DNA from: an uncultured Campylobacterales bacterium
Lineage (GTDB): Bacteria; Campylobacterota; Campylobacteria; Campylobacterales; Arcobacteraceae
DNA length: 64,000 nucleotides
Direction of reading: 5' to 3'
NCBI GenBank assembly: GCA_947494995.1
Contig: CANLWY010000007.1
Span: 1-64,000, forward strand
The position numbers and the translations under genes were made by a program. Below, in pieces: positions 26,990 to 36,616 of this stretch. Numbering within the stretch: the stretch's first letter is position 1; each line of letters begins with the position of its first letter. The notes beneath the pieces were generated by a model. That model worked only from the letters and a program-made list of their open reading frames with translations. It was not told the DNA's origin and searched no databases.

Positions 26990-28013
26990 TAGAAATTAAT
27001 TTTAATAAAGCATCCTGATCTAATACATTGCTTGTTCCATAAGCAACCGCTAATAGTGGTTCATCAGCAACTCTAACTGGAAGTTTGATAATATCTGCTA
27101 AATATTTGTCAAGTCCTCTAATCAATGCTCCTCCACCTGTAAGAATAACACCGTTATCAACAATATCACTTGCTAAATCAGGTGGCATCTCTTCTAATAA
27201 AGAACGTACAGCAGATACAATCTCTCTTAATGGTTCTTTAATGGCAGTTCTAACACCTTCACTTCCTAATTCAATAGTTGAAAGTAATCCAGAGTTATCT
27301 CTACCTTTTACTTTGATTTTTAGTTCTTGGTCTTGCTTTATTGCAGAACCAATTTCTATTTTGATATTTTCAGCAGTTCTTTCACCAATATAAAGATTAT
27401 AGTTTTGTCTTACATACTCCATAATAGCTTTGTCAAATCTATCTCCAGCTACTTTAATTGATTTACATAATACAAGTCCACCAAGTGAAGTTACACCAAT
27501 CTCAGTTGTACCACCACCAATATCAACAACAACATATCCAGATGGATCAGAAACTGGGATTCCAGCTCCAATAGCAGCTGCCATAGGTTCTTCTACTAAG
27601 AATACTTCTCTTGCTCCTGCACTTAAAGCAGACTCTTTTACAGCTTTTCTTTCAACTTGTGTGATACCATAAGGGATACAAATTATGATTCTAGGTCTAA
27701 TAAATGATTTTCTTGCATGTGCTTTTTCAATAAAATATCTAATCATTCTTTCTGTCATCTCAAAATCTGCAATAACACCATCTTTCATAGGTCTAACAGC
27801 AGTAATATTTAGAGGTGTTTTACCAATCATTTGTTTTGCTTCTTGTCCAACTGCTAGAATTTTATCTTTTCCATATCTATCATTTTGAACTGCAACTACT
27901 GAAGGCTCGTTAATTATGATACCTTTTCCTCTAATTGATACAACAGTATTAGCTGTTCCTAGGTCTATTGCCATATCATTTGAAAATACGCCGATTACCT
28001 TGTCTAATAACAT
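26982..28013 (-). CDS. mreB: Rod shape-determining protein MreB
   Basis: Bacterial actin homologue that organises lateral wall synthesis. Actin-fold nucleotide motifs are clear: DMAIDLGTANTVV at the N-terminus, VVDIGGGTTEIGV in the middle, and VILTGGGALIRG near the end. Length 343 is normal. It is 15 bases downstream of clpX and overlaps mreC. Confidence 0.98.
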   Translation of the reverse strand: MLLDKVIGVFSNDMAIDLGTANTVVSIRGKGIIINEPSVVAVQNDRYGKDKILAVGQEAKQMIGKTPLNITAVRPMKDGVIADFEMTERMIRYFIEKAHARKSFIRPRIIICIPYGITQVERKAVKESALSAGAREVFLVEEPMAAAIGAGIPVSDPSGYVVVDIGGGTTEIGVTSLGGLVLCKSIKVAGDRFDKAIMEYVRQNYNLYIGERTAENIKIEIGSAIKQDQELKIKVKGRDNSGLLSTIELGSEGVRTAIKEPLREIVSAVRSLLEEMPPDLASDIVDNGVILTGGGALIRGLDKYLADIIKLPVRVADEPLLAVAYGTSNVLDQDALLKLISNE

Positions 28014-28028
28014 TTATTTCCCTTTTGT

Positions 28029-29255
28029 CTAAGCTATTTTTGGTTCATTTTCTTTTGTTACAACATCTTTTGTGATAATTACTGTTTTATCTTTAAATGT
28101 TGGAAGGTCATACATAATATCTAACATAATATCTTCTAAAATTGATCTTAGTCCTCTTGCTCCTGTTTTTCTTTCAATAGCAAGTCTTGCAATCTCTTTT
28201 AAAGCATCTTCTTCAAACTCTAATGAAACATTATCCATTTCAAATAGTTTTGTATATTGCTTGATTAAAGCATTTTTTGGTTCAGTTAAAATATGAACCA
28301 TATCATCTTCAGAGATTTCATTTAAAGTAGCAATCATATGAAGTCTACCGATTAATTCTGGAATAAGACCATATTTTACTAAATCATGTGCTTCAACTTC
28401 AGAGATGATGCTATCATCATTTTTACTCTTTTTTTCTTGGTTGAAACCTAATACGTTTCCACCTTGTTTTTTCTTGATAATCTCTTCAAGACCATCAAAA
28501 GCTCCACCACAAATAAATAGGATATTTGTAGTATCAACTTGGATAGCATCTTGACCTGGGTGTTTTCTTCCACCTTTTGGTGGAACATTTACAACAGAAC
28601 CTTCAATGATTTTTAAAAGTGCTTGTTGTACACCTTCTCCTGAAACATCTCTTGTAATAGATCTATTTTCACTCATACGTGCTACTTTATCAACTTCATC
28701 AATAAAGATAATTCCTGTTTCAGCTTTTTTTACATCACCATTTGCTGCTTGAATAAGTCTTGTAACAACATTTTCAACGTCATCACCAACATATCCAGCC
28801 TCTGTTAAAGATGTTGCATCTGCTATTGCTAAAGGTACATCTAAATGTTTTGCAATAGTTTGAGCTAATAGAGTTTTACCTGAACCTGTAGGTCCAATTA
28901 AAAGTACATTTGATTTATTAATCTCTATATCATCTTCTTCAATTTCATCTTTTCTAAAAATTCTTTTATAGTGGTTATAAACAGCTACTGATAAAACTTT
29001 TTTAGCTCTATTTTGACCAATAACATAATCATCTAAAATCTCTTTTAGCTCAGCAGGGGTTTTAAGCTCAATAGCTGAAGCTTCTACTTCTTCATTAAAA
29101 TTTTCTGTATCACTAGTTTGAGGAACTTTTCCACTAACCATAATCTCATGTGCAGCATTTACGCAAGATTTGCAGATACAAGCATTGTCTCCTGAGATTA
29201 TTGGATTATCATTAGAATCTTGTGCTCCACAAAAATCGCATTCAAGTTGACTCAT
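28029..29255 (-). CDS. clpX: ATP-dependent Clp protease ATP-binding subunit ClpX
   Basis: The unfoldase partner of ClpP. The N-terminal zinc-binding domain has CDFC and CKSC (C6, C9, C28, C31). The AAA+ core shows Walker A GPTGSGKT, pore loop GYVGDDVE, Walker [10 protein letters not shown], and the GRKHPGQD motif that contacts substrate, then the sensor region around GARGLRS. Length 408 is normal. The gene sits between lpxA and mreB with short spacers. Confidence 0.98.
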   Translation of the reverse strand: MSQLECDFCGAQDSNDNPIISGDNACICKSCVNAAHEIMVSGKVPQTSDTENFNEEVEASAIELKTPAELKEILDDYVIGQNRAKKVLSVAVYNHYKRIFRKDEIEEDDIEINKSNVLLIGPTGSGKTLLAQTIAKHLDVPLAIADATSLTEAGYVGDDVENVVTRLIQAANGDVKKAETGIIFIDEVDKVARMSENRSITRDVSGEGVQQALLKIIEGSVVNVPPKGGRKHPGQDAIQVDTTNILFICGGAFDGLEEIIKKKQGGNVLGFNQEKKSKNDDSIISEVEAHDLVKYGLIPELIGRLHMIATLNEISEDDMVHILTEPKNALIKQYTKLFEMDNVSLEFEEDALKEIARLAIERKTGARGLRSILEDIMLDIMYDLPTFKDKTVIITKDVVTKENEPKIA

Positions 29256-29269
29256 ATAAAACTTTTCTC

Positions 29270-30052
29270 CTATTTTCTATTAAAAGGTATTCCACGCTTT
29301 GTTGCAATAACAAAGTTTGCAAGTTCGTGAACATATTGGTTATCATTTGTTTCTAGTAGCTCTTTTGCTACATCAGCAATTGGATTTCCTGATTCAAAAA
29401 TAGCTCTATATGCTTTTTTAACTGCATCAATATCTGCTCTATCTTTAAATCTTCTTCTTAGACCATTTACATTTAGTCCTCTAAGTACTGCTCTATTCCC
29501 TTCTGCTAAACAAAAAGGAGGGATGTCTTGAGTAACAACTGAACCACCTGCAATCATTGCATTTGCACCTAGTTTACAAAATTGATGAATAGGTGTAAGT
29601 CCACCAACTACTACATTGTCATCAACTTCTACATGTCCTGCAAGTGTTGCAACATTTGCAAATACACAATTGTTTCCTACAATTACATCATGTGCAACGT
29701 GAGTATATCCCATGAATAGGTTGTTGTCTCCAATCTTTGTGATTGAACCTCCACCTTCTGTACCTGGGTTGAAAAGTGTATATTCTCTAATTTTATTATT
29801 GTTACCAATGATAAGTTCTACATCTTCTCCTGCAAATTTTAAATCTTGTGGGATTGTTCCAATTGCAGCATGCGAAAATATCTGATTGTTTTCTCCAATT
29901 GTTGTTTTGCCTTCAACAACTGTATGAGAACCAATTGTAGTTCCATTGCCAATTTTTACGTTTTTTCCAATAATTGTAAATGCTCCAATAGTGATATTAT
30001 CACCTAATACTGCACCTTCTTCAATTATTGCTGTTTTATGAATATTATTCAT
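29270..30052 (-). CDS. lpxA: UDP-N-acetylglucosamine acyltransferase LpxA
   Basis: First step of lipid A synthesis. The N-terminal half is a left-handed beta helix built of hexapeptide repeats (IGDN, IGNG, VGNN types). [15 protein letters not shown] contains the catalytic His region and [13 protein letters not shown] follows. The C-terminal helical domain has [11 protein letters not shown]. Length 260 is usual. It is followed 14 bases later by clpX, and fabZ precedes it by 37 bases. Confidence 0.97.
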   Translation of the reverse strand: MNNIHKTAIIEEGAVLGDNITIGAFTIIGKNVKIGNGTTIGSHTVVEGKTTIGENNQIFSHAAIGTIPQDLKFAGEDVELIIGNNNKIREYTLFNPGTEGGGSITKIGDNNLFMGYTHVAHDVIVGNNCVFANVATLAGHVEVDDNVVVGGLTPIHQFCKLGANAMIAGGSVVTQDIPPFCLAEGNRAVLRGLNVNGLRRRFKDRADIDAVKKAYRAIFESGNPIADVAKELLETNDNQYVHELANFVIATKRGIPFNRK

Positions 30053-30089
30053 TTTTTACCTATTGTTTTTTTTATCTTTAAAATATAAA

Positions 30090-30533
30090 TTATTTGTCTA
30101 CTACCATAGCTTTAAGTTCTGCTTCTGCAACTAGATTATCGTCAACATAAGCTTTACCATCAAGTACAATTAGTGTTCCTCTTAGTTTTTTAATTTCAAT
30201 TCTATATTCAAGTTTATCACCTGGCTTTACAGGAGTTCTAAATTTAGCTTTATCAATACTCATGAAATAGATAACTTTATTTGCAAGTTCTTCTTTTGTA
30301 AGATCATTGCTTTTTAGTGCTAAAACTCCACCTGCTTGCGCCATACCTTCAAGAATCATAACTCCTGGATAAATTGGGTGTCCAGGGAAGTGTCCCATAA
30401 ATGCTGGTTCTGATATTGAGATATTTTTATATCCTACAATTCTTTTACCTTTTTCCATCTCCGTAATTCTGTCTACTAATAAAAGTGGGTATCTATGTGG
30501 TAAAATTTCTTGAATTTCCATTACGTCTAACAT
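30090..30533 (-). CDS. fabZ: 3-hydroxyacyl-[acyl-carrier-protein] dehydratase FabZ
   Basis: Dehydrates 3-hydroxyacyl-ACP in fatty-acid elongation. The hot-dog fold carries [11 protein letters not shown] with catalytic H48 and [11 protein letters not shown] with E62. Length 147 is normal. It uses the same substrates as the adjacent LpxA, explaining the conserved fabZ-lpxA pairing. Confidence 0.97.
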   Translation of the reverse strand: MLDVMEIQEILPHRYPLLLVDRITEMEKGKRIVGYKNISISEPAFMGHFPGHPIYPGVMILEGMAQAGGVLALKSNDLTKEELANKVIYFMSIDKAKFRTPVKPGDKLEYRIEIKKLRGTLIVLDGKAYVDDNLVAEAELKAMVVDK

Positions 30534-30595
30534 TCTTGTATCCTATATGTTTGTATATGTGTTTTAAAAAGTCATATATTTTATCTAAAAAAAAA

Positions 30596-31639
30596 TTAGT
30601 TTTTGATTATATTAGCGACATTTTTAGAAGAGCCATATTTGAGGTATTTTCGTAAGGTTTCTGAATTTTTCAAATAATTATCTCTGTTCATATTTTTATA
30701 TTCATTTAGAAGGTTTTCTACGTTTACATCTTCTTGGAAAAACTCTTTGTGAATAGGCTCTTTACCCATTTTATGGAAAAAGATATTTGCAAGTCCAATA
30801 AATGGGAGTTTCACAAACTGTCTTCCAATAAAATAATCAAGTTTTTTTGCCACATAAGACATAACAAATGGAGTTCCAATTATAGAAGCTTCAAGTGTCG
30901 CAGTTCCTGAACAAATAAATCCAAATTCTGCTTCTTTTAGAGCTGTATGAGCGTCATTTGAGACAGTAAAAGATGATATGTCACCATAAGTTTTTTTTAT
31001 ATATACATCATCAAATTTTGCTGGAATAATTAAGATATGTTCTTTATCTTTTATCTGTTTTGTAAGTTCTCTAAAAACATCCATATGATTTATGATTTCA
31101 GTTTTTCTACTTCCTGGCATGTATATGATTTTATTGCTTTTTTCAAGAGTCATTTTATACTCTGTAATCTCATCAAGAAGAGGGTGTCCCACATAAGTGA
31201 TTTTCTCTTTATTACTATATAATTCACTCTCAAAAGGAATTATGGAGCAAAGTTTTGTGCAATATTTTTCTAACTTTTGTACTCTACCTTTTTTCCACGC
31301 CCAAGCTTGTGGAAGGATATAGTAGATTATCTCTTTATCTGGATATCTCTCTTTAAGTTTTTTTGCTAAAGGTAGATTAAACCCTGAACTATCCATAAGA
31401 AGTACTTTGTCACAATCTTTAGCTAATTCTACAAGTTCATCTCGAAGTTTAAAAAAGAATCTTAATTTTTTTATAGCGTCAATAAAACCCATAATAGCAA
31501 GATGTGTTAAGTCATATAAAGGTTTTCCTAACTCTTTATCAAATACTCCTACAAGCTCAATATCATCACTTAAATGCTTTTTCAATTCTTTTAGATGAAT
31601 ATTTGATGAAGTCTCCATTGCACAAACTAGAAGCTTCAT
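30596..31639 (-). CDS. lpxB: Lipid-A-disaccharide synthase LpxB
   Basis: Joins UDP-diacylglucosamine and lipid X to the lipid A disaccharide. Features include ILPQAWAWKKGR, MPGSRKTEI in the GT-B C-terminal domain, and FGFICSGTATLEASIIGTPFV. Length 347 is slightly below E. coli LpxB (382), as usual in Campylobacterota. It overlaps the queH stop by 4 bases and lies 62 bases upstream of fabZ. Confidence 0.96.
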   Translation of the reverse strand: MKLLVCAMETSSNIHLKELKKHLSDDIELVGVFDKELGKPLYDLTHLAIMGFIDAIKKLRFFFKLRDELVELAKDCDKVLLMDSSGFNLPLAKKLKERYPDKEIIYYILPQAWAWKKGRVQKLEKYCTKLCSIIPFESELYSNKEKITYVGHPLLDEITEYKMTLEKSNKIIYMPGSRKTEIINHMDVFRELTKQIKDKEHILIIPAKFDDVYIKKTYGDISSFTVSNDAHTALKEAEFGFICSGTATLEASIIGTPFVMSYVAKKLDYFIGRQFVKLPFIGLANIFFHKMGKEPIHKEFFQEDVNVENLLNEYKNMNRDNYLKNSETLRKYLKYGSSKNVANIIKN

Positions 31640-32709
31640 ATGATTACCTCTTTTACATCTTCATATGTTACAGCATTTAAATCAATTTCATATTTACCGT
31701 CTATTACTTCATCTATAATTACTATTGCCGATAGTCCATAGGGATTATTTGTGATTTTGTTTCTTATATTTAATTCTGATTCAAAAGTAGGGGGATTGAA
31801 GATTAAATCTTTTACCGTTTTATATGAGCTATTTCCTATTTCATTGAATATTTTTAGACTTAGAACTTTTACTTCGTCTCTATTTAGATATGCTATTTCA
31901 TCTTTTTCATACTCTATTCTTCCATTCATTTTTTTTCTATTTAAAACTGAATAGCAAAGGAAGTATGAAGGAGCTATTTTCTTATCAATTTTCATTGTTC
32001 CACTTAGAAGTCTGTAATTTAGGAATCTTTGTTTTATGATTTTGTATGGAATATTTTGTTCTTCTAAGTCATCTCTTTTTTTGTATAATTCTAGTCTGCT
32101 TTCTATTGATTCAGGAAGTATTTGATTAGAGATAGGAGAGAACATTTCATCCATTAGCTTTTTTTGTTGTTCTCTTTGCTGTGTTAAGCCAAAAAGACAG
32201 CCACAATAGTTTTGTCTATAGAGTGAATGCTCCTTTACAACTTCTCCTTGTGTTTGTGTTCCACTACCACTTCTATAATCTTTGAAAATAAATTCACAGG
32301 CATATTTTTCTGTAAGCTGAGCTCCAATTTTTTCTAATTTATCTTGAGATTTCTTTGGAGATATTAAAAGGGTAGTTGTAAATTTGTCATGTCCTAGTTC
32401 GATCGCTTTTTTTACACTTGTTTCAAGTCTATCATCAAAACAGACTGTACATCTATCCCCTTTTTCTGGTTCATTTTCTAAACCTTTTACTTTTTTTAGC
32501 CATTGTTCTAGGTTGTATGGACCTTCTAGAAGCTCGATACCGAGCTTTTTACATGAGTACTCAACATCTAAGTATCTAAGGCGATATTCATTATATGGAT
32601 GAATATTAGGATCATAAAAAAATCCAACAAGTTTCTCTTCTGGATACTCTTCTTGAATTCTTTGTAAAAAATAGTGCGAATCAACTGAACAACATATATG
32701 AACTAACAA
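31636..32709 (-). CDS. queH: Epoxyqueuosine reductase QueH with C-terminal extension
   Basis: QueH performs the last step of queuosine synthesis in tRNA, in place of the cobalamin enzyme QueG. The N-terminal 190 residues carry the QueH cysteines: HICCS (C6, C7), DRCTVC (C87, C90) and NYCGC (C169, C171), with SGSGTQTQG between. These bind an Fe-S cluster and a second iron. The remaining 165 residues are not part of the minimal QueH domain and include Lys/Glu-rich and beta segments. The gene leads the envelope operon, has a TATAAT box at 32748-32753, and overlaps lpxB by 4 bases. Confidence 0.9.
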   Translation of the reverse strand: MLVHICCSVDSHYFLQRIQEEYPEEKLVGFFYDPNIHPYNEYRLRYLDVEYSCKKLGIELLEGPYNLEQWLKKVKGLENEPEKGDRCTVCFDDRLETSVKKAIELGHDKFTTTLLISPKKSQDKLEKIGAQLTEKYACEFIFKDYRSGSGTQTQGEVVKEHSLYRQNYCGCLFGLTQQREQQKKLMDEMFSPISNQILPESIESRLELYKKRDDLEEQNIPYKIIKQRFLNYRLLSGTMKIDKKIAPSYFLCYSVLNRKKMNGRIEYEKDEIAYLNRDEVKVLSLKIFNEIGNSSYKTVKDLIFNPPTFESELNIRNKITNNPYGLSAIVIIDEVIDGKYEIDLNAVTYEDVKEVII

Positions 32710-32747
32710 ATAATACCTTTGGTTTTTTAATTTATGAAATTTTTTGT

Positions 32748-32753
32748 ATTATA
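32748..32753 (-). promoter_or_regulatory. queH -10 box
   Basis: TATAAT on the minus strand about 39 bases upstream of queH. It overlaps a plus-strand TATTAT at 32747-32752, which could serve the divergent lipoprotein gene, making this a compact back-to-back promoter. Confidence 0.5.
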
Positions 32754-32782
32754 GTGTAAATTTTTAAAACAAAGGATAAGCT

Positions 32783-33163
32783 ATAAAGAAGTTAATATAT
32801 TTTATATGTTTTTTATTATTTACTGGGTGTGCAATAAATCAACCAAAACAAGTGTCAAGTGCAACTATTTTAATAAAAACACCAAAAATGAAATTTTATG
32901 ATAAAGGGTTTATCTCTAAATATGATGATTATACAGAAATACAAGTTTTTTCAGCAGGAAAAACAGTACTAACTCTAAAAGTATATGAAGACCAAGTTTG
33001 TAGAGATACTTTTGAATGTCAAAGTTCAAAAGTTTTTAATAGTGAATATCTATCTTCAAACTATAAAGATGATTTTTTAAAAACTCTTTTTGATAAAGAA
33101 GAGAAAGAGTTAATTCATCGTGATAAAGAAAATGGAATTTTAATAAAAATCAAAAAAGATTAA
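32783..33163 (+). CDS. Small lipoprotein with an apparent ATA start codon
   Basis: The frame open to 33163 can be followed upstream past the nearest GTG (32852) through a perfect lipoprotein signal, KKLIYFICFLLFTGC, whose lipobox is FTGC. The only initiation site that includes this signal is ATA at 32783-32785, placed 7 bases after an AAGGA Shine-Dalgarno. Starting at the GTG would leave a cytoplasmic fragment with no signal. The mature part (about 110 residues) is beta-rich with two Cys (VCRDTFEC) close together. I do not recognise the family. It lies between the divergent queH and nfo. Confidence 0.65.
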   Translation: MKKLIYFICFLLFTGCAINQPKQVSSATILIKTPKMKFYDKGFISKYDDYTEIQVFSAGKTVLTLKVYEDQVCRDTFECQSSKVFNSEYLSSNYKDDFLKTLFDKEEKELIHRDKENGILIKIKKD

Positions 33164-33198
33164 TTGTACAATCGCAAAAAATATTCAAGGAAATATAA

Positions 33199-34044
33199 AT
33201 GAAATATGTTGGAGCACACGTAAGTGCAAGTGGTGGCGTTTTTAATGCCCCAATAAACGCAAGAGAGATAGGATGTAAAGCTTTTGCTCTATTTGTAAAA
33301 AATCAAAGACAATGGGCAGCAAAAGATTTTGATACAAAAACTTTAAATAAATGGTTTGAAGAGATGGAGAAAACAGGTATAGAAGCTAAGCATATCTTAC
33401 CTCATGACTCTTATCTTATTAACTTAGGTCACCCAGAAGAAGAAAAAAGAGAAAAGTCTTTAAATGGATTTATTCATGAGATAGAAAGATGTGAGATATT
33501 AAAGCTTGATAGGTTAAATTTTCACCCAGGTTCTCACTTAAGAAAAATATCTGAAGAAGAGTGTTTAGATAGAATTGCACTATCTTTAAATCAAGCAATT
33601 GATGCTACAAATGACATAAAAATGGTTATTGAAAATACAGCAGGTCAAGGCTCAAATTTAGGATACAAATTTGAACACCTAGCACATATTATAGATAAAG
33701 TAGAAGATAAATCAAGAATAGGTGTATGTATAGATACTTGTCACATGTTTACAGCTGGATATGACATCAGAACAAGAGAAGCATATGATAAAACATGGAA
33801 AGAGTTTGATGATATCGTTGGACGAGAATATTTAATGGGAATGCACCTAAATGATTCAAAACCAGAATTAGGTTCAAGAGTAGATAGACACGACTCTCTA
33901 GGAGTTGGGAAAATCGGATGGGATGCATTTAAATTCATTATGAATGATGATAGAATGGATGATATCCCAATGGTACTAGAAACTATCAACGAAGAAATCT
34001 GGGCAGAAGAAATTCAAGCACTTTATGATTTAGTAGAGAAGTAA
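33199..34044 (+). CDS. nfo: Endonuclease IV (AP endonuclease)
   Basis: Cleaves the phosphodiester bond 5' of abasic sites using three Zn ions. The protein begins [14 protein letters not shown] and has [27 protein letters not shown], and [18 protein letters not shown], which supply most metal ligands. Length 281 is normal. The upstream lipoprotein ends 36 bases before. Confidence 0.97.
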   Translation: MKYVGAHVSASGGVFNAPINAREIGCKAFALFVKNQRQWAAKDFDTKTLNKWFEEMEKTGIEAKHILPHDSYLINLGHPEEEKREKSLNGFIHEIERCEILKLDRLNFHPGSHLRKISEEECLDRIALSLNQAIDATNDIKMVIENTAGQGSNLGYKFEHLAHIIDKVEDKSRIGVCIDTCHMFTAGYDIRTREAYDKTWKEFDDIVGREYLMGMHLNDSKPELGSRVDRHDSLGVGKIGWDAFKFIMNDDRMDDIPMVLETINEEIWAEEIQALYDLVEK

Positions 34045-34055
34045 TATACTTCTTT
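34037..34055 (+). terminator. Weak hairpin at the nfo stop
   Basis: AGAAGTA and TACTTCT form a 7-bp stem with a 3-base loop, overlapping the nfo stop codon and followed by only two further T residues. The short U tail makes its termination strength doubtful. Confidence 0.4.
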
Positions 34056-34156
34056 GCTAAAACCCTTTCTTTTTACATTTATCCCCTAAAATTAATTGAC
34101 TTTTTATAAAAAGAGACTAAAATTCCATAAAAGTTTTATAGATATGAAGGATTATT

Positions 34157-34666
34157 ATGTCAAAAATAGGAATTTTAGTAGCTAGTTCAAACAATAACTT
34201 GAAGCTAGGAAAAAGGCTTGCTGAACTTGCAAGTGAGTTAAGTGTAGAGACTGAACTTATTGATTTAGTAGATTTAAACTTACCTCTTTATAATACAATT
34301 GAGCAAGAGAAAAATGGTATCCCTGATGCTGCAAAAGCTTTAGCTGAGAAAATTTTATCTTTAAAAGCGTTTATTGTAGTTGCTCCTGAGTACAATGGTG
34401 TTATGCCAGCAGTTTTAAATAACGCAATGGCGTGGACTTCTGTATCAACTGATAATTGGAGAGATGCTTTCAATGAAAAAGTTGTAGGTCTTGCAACTCA
34501 CAGTGGTGGTGGAGGTACAAAAGTACTTCAAGCTATGAGAATTCAGTTCCAACACCTTGGAGCAAATATCTTAGCAAGAGAACTTCTAACATCATATGAA
34601 AAAGCATTAAATGAAGATTCTGCTAAAAATATGATAGTTCAACTAGATAAACTTTCAAGAGCTTAG
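34157..34666 (+). CDS. NADPH-dependent FMN reductase family protein
   Basis: A 169-residue flavodoxin-fold protein. GILVASSNNNLKLGKRLAE forms the FMN phosphate loop. VAPEYNGVMPAVLNNAMAW is the family signature, and ATHSGGGGTKVLQAMR follows. Members reduce FMN, azo dyes, chromate or quinones. The physiological substrate here is unknown. The stop codon lies in a small CAAGAGC/GCTCTTG hairpin (34656-34673). Confidence 0.9.
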   Translation: MSKIGILVASSNNNLKLGKRLAELASELSVETELIDLVDLNLPLYNTIEQEKNGIPDAAKALAEKILSLKAFIVVAPEYNGVMPAVLNNAMAWTSVSTDNWRDAFNEKVVGLATHSGGGGTKVLQAMRIQFQHLGANILARELLTSYEKALNEDSAKNMIVQLDKLSRA

Positions 34667-34674
34667 GCTCTTGG

Positions 34675-34732
34675 AAAACTCTATAATCTAAAAAAGAGTA
34701 TAATACTTTTTATCTTTTTATTATAGAGTTTT
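34675..34732. repeat. Inverted repeat around the AEC transporter promoter
   Basis: AAAACTCTATAAT (34675-34687) and ATTATAGAGTTTT (34720-34732) are perfect 13-base inverted copies separated by 32 bases. The spacer holds a TATAAT box (34699-34704). The right arm ends 1 base before the AEC start codon, in the place of the ribosome binding site. Confidence 0.6.
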
Positions 34733-34733
34733 T

Positions 34734-35654
34734 ATGGAACATATTCTAAGCGCACTTATTCCAATCTTTTTACTTATTTTAATTGGTTACTATTTTAAAA
34801 GAATAAAGTTTCCATCAAATGATTTTTGGGCGAATGCTGATAAATTAACTTACTTTGTTTTAATGCCCTCACTTCTTATATATAAACTCTCAACAGCAGA
34901 TTTACAAGGGTTAGAAGCTTTTGATTTTGTTCTTACAGGAATTTTAGCGATTTTCTTTATTCTGGTTTTTACTGTAGTTATAAATTTTAGAACAAAAACT
35001 GCAGGAGCACCTTTTTCTTCTATAGTACAAGGCTCAGTACGGTTTAATACCTATGTCTTTTTAGCTCTTATTTCAGCTATGTTTGGAGATGAGGGTATAG
35101 CTCTTGCTGCACTTTTGATTACCTTTGCAATACCTTTTATAAATTTTATTTGTATTACTATTTTTGCAATTTATGTAAATGATGAAAAGGCTACTTTAAA
35201 AGGTCTTATAAAATCAATTATCACAAATCCTTTGATTGTAGCTTGTGTGATTGGTGGGAGTATCAATTATATTGATTTAGACTTACCCCTTGTGGCTTTA
35301 AATGTACTAAAAATATTAAGTGCTTCAGCTTTACCTATGGGACTTTTATCTGTTGGATTTGCTCTTGATTTATCTTCTATAAAAGAGGCAAAGTCAGAGT
35401 TAATAGTAGCATCTTTTTTAAAGCTTGTGGCAATGCCTATTATTATGTTTGGTTTTGGAAGAATGTTTGGCTTAGAGACACTTTTATTAAGTATAGTTCT
35501 TATCTTTGCTGCGATGCCAACAGCACCTTCTTCTTTTATTTTGGCAAGACAGCTTGGAGGAGATACTAAATTAATGGCGTCTATTATTACTCTACAGACT
35601 CTTCTATCTTTGGTGTCTGTGTCTTTTCTTCTTGGATTACTTCCTCTTTTATAG
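34734..35654 (+). CDS. AEC-family transporter (auxin efflux carrier/malonate-type)
   Basis: A 306-residue inner-membrane protein with about ten membrane helices in two inverted halves, joined by a short cytoplasmic loop near residues 150-160. The typical FVLMPSLLIYKLS, IANPL-like IITNPLIVACVIG, and LPMGLLSVGFAL segments are present. AEC proteins are secondary carriers of malate, malonate or auxin-like anions. The substrate is unknown. The last 68 bases overlap the convergent lipoprotein gene. Confidence 0.9.
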   Translation: MEHILSALIPIFLLILIGYYFKRIKFPSNDFWANADKLTYFVLMPSLLIYKLSTADLQGLEAFDFVLTGILAIFFILVFTVVINFRTKTAGAPFSSIVQGSVRFNTYVFLALISAMFGDEGIALAALLITFAIPFINFICITIFAIYVNDEKATLKGLIKSIITNPLIVACVIGGSINYIDLDLPLVALNVLKILSASALPMGLLSVGFALDLSSIKEAKSELIVASFLKLVAMPIIMFGFGRMFGLETLLLSIVLIFAAMPTAPSSFILARQLGGDTKLMASIITLQTLLSLVSVSFLLGLLPLL

Positions 35655-36552
35655 GTTCTTTTGAAGATAGTTTCACAAGAAGTTCTTTACTCTCTTCATC
35701 TCCTTTGTTTACTAGGATATTAAGAAGTTTTAATCCTTTTTCTTTATTGTATCTATTCCCTTTGCATTTTTCACATAGATATATTTTTACTAATTTTTTT
35801 TGTGCAGGGGTATAATCTTTTGCAGCTGCTTTTTCAAAATAGTTTAAAGCTTTTACCTTATTAATTGAAACCTCATTTTTAAAGTAACCATGTTCATAAA
35901 TATTTCCTAAATGAACTAATCCCGAAACCTCTCCTAAAGAATCAAGTTTTTCATATAAAGCAATAGCCTTTTTTGTATCTTGAACTACTACAGGGCTTAT
36001 CATATGTAGATTTGCAAAAGCAAACTCTTTGATACTCTTTATATCATTGTTTTGGATTAGTTTTTTGTACCAAAATATTGATTTTAATTTATTTTCATAT
36101 TTATATATTTCTGCAAGTTCTCTTTGTGCAAAAATATTTTCATTATGTGCTAGTTTTTCGTAGATTGATAAAGCTTCTTTTTTAGAAGAACTTAGTGCTT
36201 TTGTAAGTAGTATTTTATGCTCATCTTCTATATTTTCATTTGATATTTGTTTGATTCTTTTTTCTAATAAAGATACTTTTAAAGAAGAGTTTTTAAAATA
36301 AGAGGCATTACTTTTATAAAAAGAGGCAAATTTTTCTAAAAGTTTTTTGTCATCTAGTATTAATACATTTTCAAAATCTTTTTCAAAAAACTCTATTTGT
36401 TCTTTTTTATAAATAAACTCTTCAATATAATAGTGGTTTTTTGAAACTCTTTGCTTCTGTTTTATTTGTTTGATAGAACTTTTTTGAACTTCTTTATTTG
36501 AACAAGCTGTAAACAAAAAGAGTGACACAATTAAAAAAATGGCATTTCTCAT
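35587..36552 (-). CDS. Sel1/TPR-repeat lipoprotein
   Basis: A lipoprotein signal (MRNAIFLIVSLFLFTAC) is followed by a helical mature protein of about 300 residues. Sel1-like repeats are visible from about residue 165 onward (ALYEKLDSLGEVSGLVHLGN, ALNYFEKAAAKDYTPAQKKL). Such proteins are protein-interaction scaffolds at the membrane. The Glu-rich C-terminus is encoded opposite the last codons of the AEC gene. The divergent 36,617 gene starts 64 bases upstream. Confidence 0.82.
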   Translation of the reverse strand: MRNAIFLIVSLFLFTACSNKEVQKSSIKQIKQKQRVSKNHYYIEEFIYKKEQIEFFEKDFENVLILDDKKLLEKFASFYKSNASYFKNSSLKVSLLEKRIKQISNENIEDEHKILLTKALSSSKKEALSIYEKLAHNENIFAQRELAEIYKYENKLKSIFWYKKLIQNNDIKSIKEFAFANLHMISPVVVQDTKKAIALYEKLDSLGEVSGLVHLGNIYEHGYFKNEVSINKVKALNYFEKAAAKDYTPAQKKLVKIYLCEKCKGNRYNKEKGLKLLNILVNKGDEESKELLVKLSSKEPIKEEVIQEEKTQTPKIEESVE

Positions 36553-36616
36553 AGATAACCTTTAATATTTTTGTTGTAATATATTAATATATTCTTAGTT
36601 TTAAGGAGTTGAAAAA

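Noticed and set aside
27085-27888. Three plus-strand open frames opposite mreB
   Set aside because: MreB is fully recognised on the other strand. The frames have shadow composition and lie in consecutive pieces.
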